Below the pieces are notes generated by a model. That model did not search any database. It saw nothing but the letters and a program-made list of their open reading frames with translations, and had not been told where the DNA came from. The translations under genes and the position numbers were made by a program. DNA of 64,000 nucleotides from CBDFHB01 sp965250115 (lineage in GTDB: Bacteria; Acidobacteriota; Vicinamibacteria; Marinacidobacterales; SMYC01). Shown here in pieces: positions 44,495 through 51,288 of the stretch. Location: positions 2,914,001 to 2,978,000 of the forward strand of contig CBDFNJ010000002.1 in assembly GCA_965250115.1 (NCBI GenBank), read 5' to 3'. Numbering within the stretch: the first letter of the stretch is position 1; every line of letters begins with the position of its first letter.

Positions 44495-44510
44495 TACTAC
44501 GGTCGTAGTA
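44495..44510. promoter_or_regulatory. BlaI-type operator dyad
   Basis: TACTAC-GGTC-GTAGTA has perfect 6-bp arms, like the TACTAC/GTAGTA half sites of bla and mec operators. It lies between blaI and the divergent hydrolase gene, so it could control both. Binding is inferred from the match. Confidence 0.65.
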
Positions 44511-44574
44511 TTTCAACAAGGGAGGGCGGCGCTGGCCATCGGCGGCACCTCGCCTGGGGAGCGAACTAGGATCA

Positions 44575-45837
44575 ATGACTGGACCTAACGGGCGCCGGAT
44601 TGCCGCCACGCTTCGAAACATCGCCATCGTTCTGGTCATCGTGGCCCTGCCTCCAACGGCGATCTTCTTCGTCATGAGTCGTCCGGAGACGCCACCGCTC
44701 ACGACCCCCGGCGCTGAGTATGCTTCCGAACTGCTCGATCCTGTCGTTGGCCTCTACGATATGTCTGGACATGAGCGCGTCCTAGTCACGTATTCCGCTA
44801 GAGGCGGTTTGGCGATGTATGGTCTGAACGGAACCCGATTTTCTCGCGCGGACTACCTGTCACGATCGATAACCCCCACTAAAGATGCCGCGTATTTGTG
44901 GGAACCCTTCGAGAACGAGCCGATTCGAACGCTTCGGCTCATCGAGGACGGCGAGCGTCTCATAGCACTCGAGTGGGAGGACGAATCACGTAGCCGGCAA
45001 GCTGCCTCGCGGATCAAACCCGCTTTCGAGCAGCGTGAAGTGACTTGGAAGAATGGTATCGTCGGACCCACGGGCACGTTGTTCAGCCCGGACGGGCCCG
45101 CGGTTGCTGGCGCGGTCATCGTTCACGGCTCCGGATGGAGCAACCGCGACAACTTGTGGTACCTGCACCTCGCGATTCGATTGGTCGAATCGCGGGTAGC
45201 GACGCTGTTTCCGGACAAACGTGGAAGCGGCAAGTCCGAGGGCGATTGGCGGACTTCTTCTTTTGCTGACTTCGCGGAAGATGCCCTAGCCGCGCGAGAG
45301 CATCTGGCAAAACTGACGAGACTAGCCCCAAACGAGATTGGGCTCGTGGGTATGAGTCAAGGCGGGAGCGGTGTGGCGCCTCTCGCAAGCAGCCTTACCG
45401 CAGATTTGCCGTTCATCATCAACGTCTCCGGAAGCAATGTACCTACGCGGGAACAGCTTGTGCACGAGACGTATCAGAATCTACGACAAATGGGCGTTCC
45501 AAATCTCTTTGATTGGTTCATGCATCCGTACGCGATGGCGATCGCGCAGCGAAAGCGCCGCACATGGTGGGAACTCAACGGTGACTACGATCCACAGCCA
45601 CACTTGCAGCAATCCGGCGTGCCTCTTCTGGTGTTGTACGGCCAGGACGATGAACATGACAACGTGCCCGTGACCGAAAGCGTGCGACCGTTCCAGGCGC
45701 TGAAGCGCGACAACGTCGTCGTGAAGGTTTACGACGGAGTGGGGCACGGACTGTTCACGTCGTCAAATCGAGAGATATTGCCGGACGCTCTCGACCGTGT
45801 GGTGGACTGGGTCGTTCAGTCCACGACACAACCCTAA
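44575..45837 (+). CDS. Membrane-anchored alpha/beta hydrolase
   Basis: The 420-residue protein has an N-terminal anchor (NIAIVLVIVALPPTAIFFVM), a lid-like N-terminal domain and an alpha/beta-hydrolase core. Visible are the oxyanion region AVIVHGSGWSNRDN, the nucleophile GMSQGGSG (about 263), the acid in LVLYGQDDEHDNVPV and the His in GVGHGLF (about 398). This resembles the Bxx or dienelactone-hydrolase/peptidase-like family. It diverges from blaI with the BlaI-type dyad between them, so it may be a BlaI target. The substrate is unknown. Confidence 0.8.
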   Translation: MTGPNGRRIAATLRNIAIVLVIVALPPTAIFFVMSRPETPPLTTPGAEYASELLDPVVGLYDMSGHERVLVTYSARGGLAMYGLNGTRFSRADYLSRSITPTKDAAYLWEPFENEPIRTLRLIEDGERLIALEWEDESRSRQAASRIKPAFEQREVTWKNGIVGPTGTLFSPDGPAVAGAVIVHGSGWSNRDNLWYLHLAIRLVESRVATLFPDKRGSGKSEGDWRTSSFADFAEDALAAREHLAKLTRLAPNEIGLVGMSQGGSGVAPLASSLTADLPFIINVSGSNVPTREQLVHETYQNLRQMGVPNLFDWFMHPYAMAIAQRKRRTWWELNGDYDPQPHLQQSGVPLLVLYGQDDEHDNVPVTESVRPFQALKRDNVVVKVYDGVGHGLFTSSNREILPDALDRVVDWVVQSTTQP

Positions 45838-45920
45838 AGAAACCGCGTCGCGGTGTTACCCAAAACGCTACCCGAATATTACCCGCATCGATTCAATCAG
45901 CTCCAAGTTATTGATTTTAT

Positions 45921-45997
45921 TGGTCGGGGCGGCAGGATTTGAACCTGCGACCCCCTGATCCCGAACCAGGTGCTCTACCAAACTGAGCCACGCCCCG
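45921..45997 (-). tRNA. tRNA-Pro (anticodon CGG)
   Basis: The minus strand folds as a tRNA with the acceptor pair CGGGGCG/CGCCCCG, a TTCAAAT T-loop, the anticodon stem-loop CCTGG-TTCGGGA-TCAGG with anticodon CGG, and an encoded CCA end (45921-45923). It reads the proline codon CCG. It lies between the hydrolase and surE genes. Confidence 0.95.
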
Positions 45998-46052
45998 ACC
46001 TCGGCGAGCGTTTGAGTTTACACCGGAATGTGCGGGAGGGGAAGGACTCCGC

Positions 46053-46147
46053 GATGCCCCCTCACCCACCGCGCTGCGCGCGGTACCCTCTCCCCAACGG
46101 GGAGAGGGCCTGTATTGGACGCACCGTCACCCCTCGCGGGGTGAGGG
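46053..46147. repeat. REP-like palindromic repeat
   Basis: The segment starts CCCCCTCACC and ends GGGGTGAGGG, and contains a perfect hairpin CCCTCTCCCC / GGGGAGAGGG (46086-46095, 46099-46108) plus a smaller CACCCC/GGGGTG hairpin. This is the shape of an intergenic REP element. Other copies would need to be looked for in the genome. Confidence 0.6.
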
Positions 46148-46153
46148 AATCCC

Positions 46154-46909
46154 TTATTCGTCGCTGAAGCGGAGCTCCCAGGTGCTGAGCTCTTCGAGGG
46201 CGTTGTAGGCGGTGAAGTCGAACTGAAGCGGGGTCACGGAGATGAAGCGCTCGCGCACGGCGGCGATGTCGGACATGCCGTTCTTTTCCCAGCGGCTGAA
46301 ACCCTGCTTGATCCAGTAATAGACCCGGGAGCGGGGATCGATACGCTCTTCGACTTTGGCCCAGTAGTCGCGGCGGCCCTGGGCGGTGATGCGAACGCCT
46401 TTGACTTTGGCGCTGGGAACGTTGACGTTGAGGAACGTCCGCCGGCCCCAGTTCTGCTTCTCGACGAGAGTTTTGGCCATCATGGTGCCAAAGTGAGCGG
46501 CGTCGGAGTAATCTGCATCGTCCACCTTGCTGGCGAGGGAGATCGCGAGGGCGGGCACGCCGAGCATGGCCGCCTCGCGCGCACCCGCCACGGTTCCCGA
46601 ATAGGCGATGTCATCGCCGACGTTGGCACCGCGATTGATACCGGAGACGACGACGTCGGGGGGTTTGGGAAGTAGCTTTCCCACGGCGAGGTTGACGCAG
46701 TCGGCGGGTGTTCCCTCGACGGCGAAAACACGTGGCTCGATTTGGTCGAAGCGTACGGGCTCAGCGATCGTGAGGGCGTGGCTGACAGCGCTCATCTCAC
46801 GCGCGGGGGCCACGACGGTGACATCGCCAATCTCACGGAGCTTTTCCGCGAGCGCACGAATGCCGGGAGCGTGGACGCCGTCGTCGTTGGTTACGAGTAT
46901 GTCGAGAAT
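46154..46909 (-). CDS. surE: 5'/3'-nucleotidase SurE, apparent ATT start
   Basis: The protein contains ILDILVTNDDGVHAPGIRAL, the SurE metal motif (NDDG), followed by VSGINRGANVGDDIAYSGTV and AAMLGVPALAISLASK. SurE hydrolyses nucleoside monophosphates and is often near other stress genes. No ATG, GTG or TTG lies in frame between the family start and the tRNA gene upstream. The frame only reaches a GTG inside the tRNA-Pro gene (46990). An ATT (46907-46909) with GGAAGG five bases upstream is the most plausible start and gives the usual 251 residues. Confidence 0.9.
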   Translation of the reverse strand: MLDILVTNDDGVHAPGIRALAEKLREIGDVTVVAPAREMSAVSHALTIAEPVRFDQIEPRVFAVEGTPADCVNLAVGKLLPKPPDVVVSGINRGANVGDDIAYSGTVAGAREAAMLGVPALAISLASKVDDADYSDAAHFGTMMAKTLVEKQNWGRRTFLNVNVPSAKVKGVRITAQGRRDYWAKVEERIDPRSRVYYWIKQGFSRWEKNGMSDIAAVRERFISVTPLQFDFTAYNALEELSTWELRFSDE

Positions 46910-46945
46910 GGTGACCTTCCGCCGTTTCGTGGGAAGCGGTGAGAA

Positions 46946-47022
46946 TGGTCGGGACGGCCGGATTTGAACCGACGACCACTTGCACCCCAAGCAAGTGCGC
47001 TACCAGACTGCGCTACGTCCCG
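46946..47022 (-). tRNA. tRNA-Pro (anticodon GGG)
   Basis: The minus strand folds with acceptor CGGGACG/CGTCCCG, D-arm GCGCAGTCTGGTAGCGC, anticodon stem-loop CTTGC-TTGGGGT-GCAAG (anticodon GGG), TTCAAAT T-loop and an encoded CCA (46946-46948). It serves the CCC and CCU proline codons. It is 37 bp upstream of the surE start, so it may be co-transcribed with surE. Confidence 0.95.
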
Positions 47023-47150
47023 GTTCCATTCTGCTCGCGGCGCTTCGGTCACATTGTCGCGCTGCTGGATCCGAAACTTTAGCACGCCCTGAGATGAGTG
47101 GTCAACGACTCCTGAAACCCGAACCCTTCCGTCTGCTTCCTCTTGCGTTT

Positions 47151-47573
47151 TTAATCGTTCTTGTCTAGCAAGTCCAGTATCCCACTCAACTCGGCCTTGA
47201 TCGACTGAATCTGCTCCCGAAAAGCACCGTTTCCGCCCGCCCCTTCGCCAGTCGGCTCAGTCGCCTCAGTCTGCTCATCCGGCTCGGCCGTGGCGGTGCC
47301 AGCGCTAGCCTTGGATTGATCCTTCATCTCTTGCTCCAGCCTCTTCTTGGCACCCGCGATGGTGAATCCTTCCTCGTAGAGTAGCGTCTCGATGCGGAGT
47401 ATCGTCTCGATGTCCCGTCGGCGGTAGATCCTCTGCCCCGAGTTGTTCTTCGCGGGCGCCAGAGCGGGAAACTCGGACTCCCAATACCGAAGCACGTAAG
47501 GCTGCGTGTCGGTGAGTTCGCAAACTTCCCCGATCTTGAAAAAGAGCTTGCTCGGTATCTTGTTGCTATCCAT
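47151..47573 (-). CDS. MerR-family regulator
   Basis: The 140-residue protein has a MerR winged helix at residues 10-80: FFKIGEVCELTDTQPYVLRY, then WESEFPALAPAKNNSGQRIY, RRRDIETILRIETLLYEEGF and TIAGAKKRLEQEM. A low-complexity acidic linker and a short C-terminal helix (IQSIKAELSGILDLLDKND) follow. No effector domain is visible. The gene commonly follows ihfA, as here. It may control growth-phase or cell-cycle genes; no target is evident. Confidence 0.83.
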   Translation of the reverse strand: MDSNKIPSKLFFKIGEVCELTDTQPYVLRYWESEFPALAPAKNNSGQRIYRRRDIETILRIETLLYEEGFTIAGAKKRLEQEMKDQSKASAGTATAEPDEQTEATEPTGEGAGGNGAFREQIQSIKAELSGILDLLDKND

Positions 47574-47619
47574 CTACCGAGTTTTCCGAACTTCGCTTGA
47601 GGGCATAGTCGCTCGTGGC

Positions 47620-47901
47620 TCAAGGAGAGGCGACGCCGTTCTGGAAGGACTTCGATGGACGAAAGACGACGGACTTCCGTGGGAGGATGGTCATCTCTTC
47701 GCCCGTTTGAGGGTTGCGCCCTTTTCGCTCCTTCTTGTCTCTGATGAGAAACGTTCCGAAACCGCTGATTTGGACACGATCGCCCGTTTTCAACCCGTCT
47801 TTGATGAACTCGAGGATCAGGTCGACCAAGCGTGAGGCCTCCTTGTTCGAAATTCCACCGTGGCGTTCGTAGACGACCCTTGCCAAGTCTGCTTTCGTCA
47901 T
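47620..47901 (-). CDS. ihfA: IHF-alpha-like DNA-bending protein
   Basis: The 93-residue HU/IHF-fold protein starts MTKADLARVVYERHGGISNK and contains the family signature GFGTFLIRDKKERKGRNPQT with the DNA-intercalating Pro/Asn-Pro tip. The position in front of a MerR gene is the common ihfA-merR order, but HU cannot be excluded. The upstream promoter at 48009-48036 is its likely start. It bends DNA and would assist sigma-54 promoters; that link to the 36.7 kb site is speculation. Confidence 0.8.
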   Translation of the reverse strand: MTKADLARVVYERHGGISNKEASRLVDLILEFIKDGLKTGDRVQISGFGTFLIRDKKERKGRNPQTGEEMTILPRKSVVFRPSKSFQNGVASP

Positions 47902-48008
47902 TCGGCGGCGCTGTTCCGTCTTTTCCGCACAAAGGGTTACGGAAATGCAGTTAAGTCTTGACTTTAAGGACTCTTGGAGAGTTGGAACTGAACTTGGTTA
48001 CCTGAAGT

Positions 48009-48036
48009 ATTATATGAGACCAACCTGTTAAGTCAA
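48009..48036 (-). promoter_or_regulatory. Sigma-70 promoter of ihfA-merR
   Basis: On the minus strand TTGACT (48031-48036) and a perfect TATAAT (48009-48014) are separated by 16 bp. The ihfA ATG is 108 bp downstream. The spacing is one base short of ideal. Confidence 0.7.
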
Positions 48037-48042
48037 GCCTAA

Positions 48043-49380
48043 TCATTGGGAGTTTACCTGCTTGCGCTGCCGAATGCTCACGCGGAGAGGCGTGCCCTCG
48101 AAGCCGTAGGACTCTCTGAGACGGCGGGTTAGATATCGCGGATAGGTCGGGTCGAGGTCCTTTCGGGCTCGGTTCGCGAAGACGACGAAGCGCGGCGGCG
48201 ACACCCCCGTCTGAGTCACGTAGAACAGATTCACCTCCTTGCCGTCCCGTGCGCGCGGTGGGAAGTGCGAATAGGCCGTCGCGAGAAACCGATTGAGCTC
48301 GGAGGTTGTGATTCGGCGAAGCTGCTGCTCGCGGACATCCAGGACCCGTGTGAAGATGGTCGGGAGGGCGCGACCGGTGAGTGCCGAGACGAACACGATG
48401 GGCGCAAAGTCGAGGTGAGGCATCTTGTCACGAGCTTCCTGCGCCAGCTCCTTGGCTTTCGCTTCCCGGCCTTCCACGACGTCCCATTTGTTGAATACGA
48501 GGACGGCGCCGCGGCCGGCACCCGCGATCTTCCCGCCGATCGAGGCGTCTTCCGTTGTGACCCCCCCGGTCGCATCGAGAACGAGCAGACAGAGATGAGC
48601 CCTCTCGATCGCCCGCTCTGCGTACATCACGCCAAGTCGGTCGGCCTGGTTCGGGATTTTTCCTTGCCTGCGGATTCCCGCGGTGTCGACGAATCGGTAG
48701 CGCGTGCCTTCGAATTCGACGAGGGTGTCGACCGCATCTCGCGTCGTGCCGGCGAGCTCGTTCACGACGGCGCGGTCCTCACCGCTCAGACGGTTCAAGA
48801 GAGACGACTTGCCGACGTTGGGGCGGCCCGTAATGGCGACGCGAAGCTCCTCTCCGGAGTCGGCTCCGTTTATCGTCTCGGGCAATCGTTCGACAATCGC
48901 GTCCAGGAGATCCCCGACGCCCAGGCCGTGTTCGGCGGAAACCTCATAGAGCGCGGAAAACCCGAGACGGTGAAACTCCATGGCATCGGCCCGCCGGGAA
49001 GCGTCGTCGATCTTGTTCACGACGAGCACCACGCGATCTCCCATACTGCGGAGACGTCTCGCGAGATATTGCTCCTCGGGAAGAAGGCCCGCGCGCCCGT
49101 CGACGACCCACAAGACCGCATCCGCTTCGCCGATTGCGATTTCGACCTGCGCTCCTACCTGCTCGTCGAGAGGCGTGTCCAACTCCTCGAGGATGCCACC
49201 CGTATCGACGATCTCGAAGGACCTCCCGCGCCACGAAACGTCGGACGTGTTGCGGTCGCGTGTGGATCCGGCGACAGGGTCGACGATCGCTTTTCTCGCT
49301 CCCGTCATGCGATTGAAGAGCGTCGACTTGCCCACGTTCGGACGTCCCACGACCGCAACTCTAGGAAGTGATTTCACCAT
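48043..49380 (-). CDS. der: Ribosome-associated GTPase Der (EngA)
   Basis: The 445-residue protein has two tandem GTPase domains and a KH-like C-terminus, as Der always does. Domain 1 shows GRPNVGKSTLFNRMTGARKA and DTGGILEELDTPL; domain 2 shows GRPNVGKSSLLNRLSGEDRA, DTAGIRRQGKIPN and NKWD. The end carries VSPPRFVVFANRARKDLD and RVSIRQRKQV. Der is essential for 50S ribosome assembly. Its start diverges from the HU gene. Confidence 0.96.
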   Translation of the reverse strand: MVKSLPRVAVVGRPNVGKSTLFNRMTGARKAIVDPVAGSTRDRNTSDVSWRGRSFEIVDTGGILEELDTPLDEQVGAQVEIAIGEADAVLWVVDGRAGLLPEEQYLARRLRSMGDRVVLVVNKIDDASRRADAMEFHRLGFSALYEVSAEHGLGVGDLLDAIVERLPETINGADSGEELRVAITGRPNVGKSSLLNRLSGEDRAVVNELAGTTRDAVDTLVEFEGTRYRFVDTAGIRRQGKIPNQADRLGVMYAERAIERAHLCLLVLDATGGVTTEDASIGGKIAGAGRGAVLVFNKWDVVEGREAKAKELAQEARDKMPHLDFAPIVFVSALTGRALPTIFTRVLDVREQQLRRITTSELNRFLATAYSHFPPRARDGKEVNLFYVTQTGVSPPRFVVFANRARKDLDPTYPRYLTRRLRESYGFEGTPLRVSIRQRKQVNSQ

Positions 49381-49488
49381 ATGTTATTGATGTGTATAGA
49401 CTTGTCGATGTCCGCAACATCCATTATGACACGTGGCAGAGCCGCTCGGCTAACTCGAACGTTTAGAGCATGATAACGGAGATGATGC

Positions 49489-49517
49489 TTGACACCTCGG
49501 GGGTCGCTACCTATAAT
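49489..49517 (+). promoter_or_regulatory. Perfect consensus sigma-70 promoter
   Basis: TTGACA (49489-49494) and TATAAT (49512-49517) match the consensus in all 12 bases with exactly 17 bp between them. Transcription would begin near 49524 and reach the HU start at 49545 after about 20 nt. A nucleoid protein needs strong expression, which fits. Confidence 0.9.
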
Positions 49518-49544
49518 CAAGAGCGTATCCCTTGGGAGGTCAAT

Positions 49545-49814
49545 ATGATAAAGGTGGACATCATAAACGAGGTGTCCGCTTCCGCCAACATCACGAAGGT
49601 GAAAGCGGAGCAAGCCGTCGAAGCGGTACTCGATGCGATGAAGACCTCGATGAAGCGAGGCGAGCGCATCGAGCTACGCGGATTCGGCGTCTTCCAGGTG
49701 AAGCCCCGCAAGCGTGGCATCGGCCGCAATCCTCGAACGGGAAAAGAGGTGCGGATACCACCGGGGCGCACGATCCGATTCAAGCCGGGCAAAGACCTCC
49801 AGAATATACCTTAA
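49545..49814 (+). CDS. hup: HU-family histone-like protein
   Basis: The ATG at 49545 follows GGGAGG, and the 89-residue protein has the HU fold: MIKVDIINEVSASANITKVK, the saddle IELRGFGVFQVKPRKRGIGR, and NPRTGKEVRIPPGRTIRFKP. The DNA-binding arm (RNPRTGKEV) is complete. The promoter upstream is perfect, so it is likely very abundant. The sequence differs from the IHF-like protein at 47.6 kb. Confidence 0.93.
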   Translation: MIKVDIINEVSASANITKVKAEQAVEAVLDAMKTSMKRGERIELRGFGVFQVKPRKRGIGRNPRTGKEVRIPPGRTIRFKPGKDLQNIP

Positions 49815-49889
49815 GGCCCGACCGCACCGCTCGACCGATCGAGCGCCGGAAAGCGCACCCTGAGCTCTTCGCGCCCACACTTCAAACTC

Positions 49890-50837
49890 TTGCTCGCGGG
49901 TCTGCTCATCCGTTTCGCGTCGAGCACTCTGCTTCCCTTTCTCTTCTTCTCGATGACCGTCGCCTCCACGCTCTTCGTCGGAGGTCTGCAAGGGATGGCG
50001 TTCTGGGCGCCCGAGCTTCTAGCGGAGGGCGCGGGGCCGAACACAACTTGGGGTTGGGTGCCGTTGTTCGTGACCTATGGCGCGCCCTTCAGTCTGACCA
50101 TCCTGTCGATTATCCTCTCACACGAGCTCGGGCACTACCTCACGGCGCGTCGACATGACGTGGATTCGACGCTTCCCGTCTTCATTCCCTTTCCCTTCTC
50201 GCTCATAGGAACGCTCGGCGCTTTCATCTTGATCCGCTCGCCATTTCCGAACCGACGGGCGCTCATCGACATCGGCCTCGCCGGTCCCTTCGCGGGCTTC
50301 ATCGTCTGCATTCCCGCGCTGGTCATCGGTATTGCCTCGTCGCGGCCGAGCCCTCCCCTTCCCGCGGAATCGAGCATCAGTTTCGGGGAGCCCCTGCTGT
50401 TCCAGTGGATGTCCGGCTGGATTTGGCCCAACCTGCCCACAGACCATGTGCTCTACATCTCACCCATCGGTCTCGCGGCGTGGTTTGGCCTCCTGCTGAC
50501 CGCGATCAATCTGCTGCCGATCGGTCAGCTCGACGGTGGTCATGCGGCCTACGCCTTGCTGCGTGACAAGGCGCATCGGCTATCGGCACTCGTGTTCTTC
50601 GGGCTGTTTCCGATGGCCTACTTCGGGCCGTCGTGGCTCGTGTGGGCGTTCATGGCTTTCGTCCTCGGAATCCGGCGGCCTCACCCCCCGACGATCCGCG
50701 ACGAGATAGCCCTTCCGCGAAGCAGACAGATCATGGGGGCCATCGCAGCCGTCATGTTCGTGCTCTGCTTCACACCCGAGCCGATTCAATTCAGCTGGGC
50801 CGAGCTCTTCTCGTCCGACTATGGGGTCAGTCCTTAA
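49890..50837 (+). CDS. Site-2 protease (M50) family membrane metalloprotease
   Basis: The 315-residue protein has the zinc motif in LSIILSHELGHYLTARRHDV (HExxH) and the second-ligand motif INLLPIGQLDGGHAAYALL (NxxPxxxxDG), within several membrane helices. These proteases cut membrane anchors of regulators. No PDZ domain is seen, so the class is the one with direct substrate access. The TTG at 49890 is the first plausible start, but it has no clear ribosome site; a CTG at 49860 is also possible. The stop codon (50835-50837) lies inside the palindromic repeat at 50822. Confidence 0.85.
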   Translation: MLAGLLIRFASSTLLPFLFFSMTVASTLFVGGLQGMAFWAPELLAEGAGPNTTWGWVPLFVTYGAPFSLTILSIILSHELGHYLTARRHDVDSTLPVFIPFPFSLIGTLGAFILIRSPFPNRRALIDIGLAGPFAGFIVCIPALVIGIASSRPSPPLPAESSISFGEPLLFQWMSGWIWPNLPTDHVLYISPIGLAAWFGLLLTAINLLPIGQLDGGHAAYALLRDKAHRLSALVFFGLFPMAYFGPSWLVWAFMAFVLGIRRPHPPTIRDEIALPRSRQIMGAIAAVMFVLCFTPEPIQFSWAELFSSDYGVSP

Positions 50838-50928
50838 CAACTTGACTCAGGCCGACAAGTCTACTCCGATGAATCGCTTAGGAATGTCGTTTCGCATCGG
50901 GAAGTCAAGTTGTTCAGGACTGACCCCA
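50822..50928. repeat. MITE-like palindrome with 26-bp inverted arms
   Basis: The arms TGGGGTCAGTCCT-T/G-AACAACTTGACT (50822-50847 and inverted 50903-50928) match at 25 of 26 positions and enclose 55 bp with an inner CCGATG/CATCGG stem. The whole can fold as one long hairpin. The left arm contains the stop of the protease gene, so it altered the protein end. Confidence 0.72.
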
Positions 50929-50970
50929 AGCAAAAGCCCCGGCCTCGTCTTTCGACGAGGACCGGGGCTC
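50928..50970 (-). terminator. Intrinsic terminator of a minus-strand RNA
   Basis: Reading the minus strand, GAGCCCCGG-T-CCTCGTC pairs with GACGAGG-C-CGGGGCT around a GAAA loop (50935-50970), followed by TTTTGCTT. The stem and U-run are strong. The only transcript it could end is the minus-strand RNA/ORF at 50.97-51.2 kb, or a priA-operon read-through. Confidence 0.85.
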
Positions 50971-51207
50971 CGGTAGCTTCGCGTGGTGGCGTTGGGCTTC
51001 CCCTTCTTTACCGGGAAGCGCCTCACCTAGCGAACGATTCGAAAGCTAACGCTCCCCTAAGGGGTCGCCACCTCCGCGGAAACTGAAGAATTACTCACTG
51101 GACCACCTCCTTTCTGGGCGTATCCAACGGCGACGGACCCAACCCGTCCAGCTCTCTCGGGGCCGCCCAAACCCGACCACGAGCCGCCCCGCAACGTCTA
51201 AACGTTC
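50971..51207 (-). ncRNA. Candidate structured small RNA/leader
   Basis: The gene-free stretch 50929-51288 carries a minus-strand unit: a dyad at 51208, about 90 nt of leader, a full-length Shine-Dalgarno, a 13-codon ORF, then GGCGCTTCCC/GGGGAAGCCC hairpins and the terminator. No known RNA family is recognised. The unit could be a small regulatory RNA or a small-peptide mRNA. A TTGACA at 51252-51257 (minus) lies upstream, but its best -10 box is 23 bp away, so the promoter is unsure. Confidence 0.45.
51057..51098 (-). CDS. 13-codon ORF with extreme Shine-Dalgarno
   Basis: The GTG at 51098 opens MSNSSVSAEVATP and stops at 51057-51059. The ribosome site AGAAAGGAGGTGGTCC (51100-51115) is complementary to almost the entire 16S rRNA 3' tail, an unusually long match, and stands 6-7 bases before the GTG. 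Such a signal on so short an ORF is unlikely to be random. It might encode a peptide, tune ribosome occupancy, or act by binding ribosomes. Confidence 0.4.
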   Translation of the reverse strand: MSNSSVSAEVATP

Positions 51208-51236
51208 GGGGATTTAGTACTGATACTAAGTTCCCC
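51208..51236. promoter_or_regulatory. Long dyad, possible operator
   Basis: GGGGATTTAGTA-CTGA-TACTAAGTTCCCC is a near-perfect palindrome with arms of 12-13 bp (one bulged base). It lies where the minus-strand RNA would start and 53 bp from the priA stop. A regulator site or RNA 5' hairpin are both possible. Confidence 0.5.
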
Positions 51237-51288
51237 CATGAGAGGCCGCCCTGTCAAGCCTCGTTTCACGACTTTTTCGGCACCCTGC

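Noticed and set aside
51223..51257. Sigma-70 promoter for the minus-strand RNA (TTGACA with TAGTAT)
   Set aside because: The gap is 23 bp, too long for sigma-70; the TAGTAT is part of a longer dyad instead.
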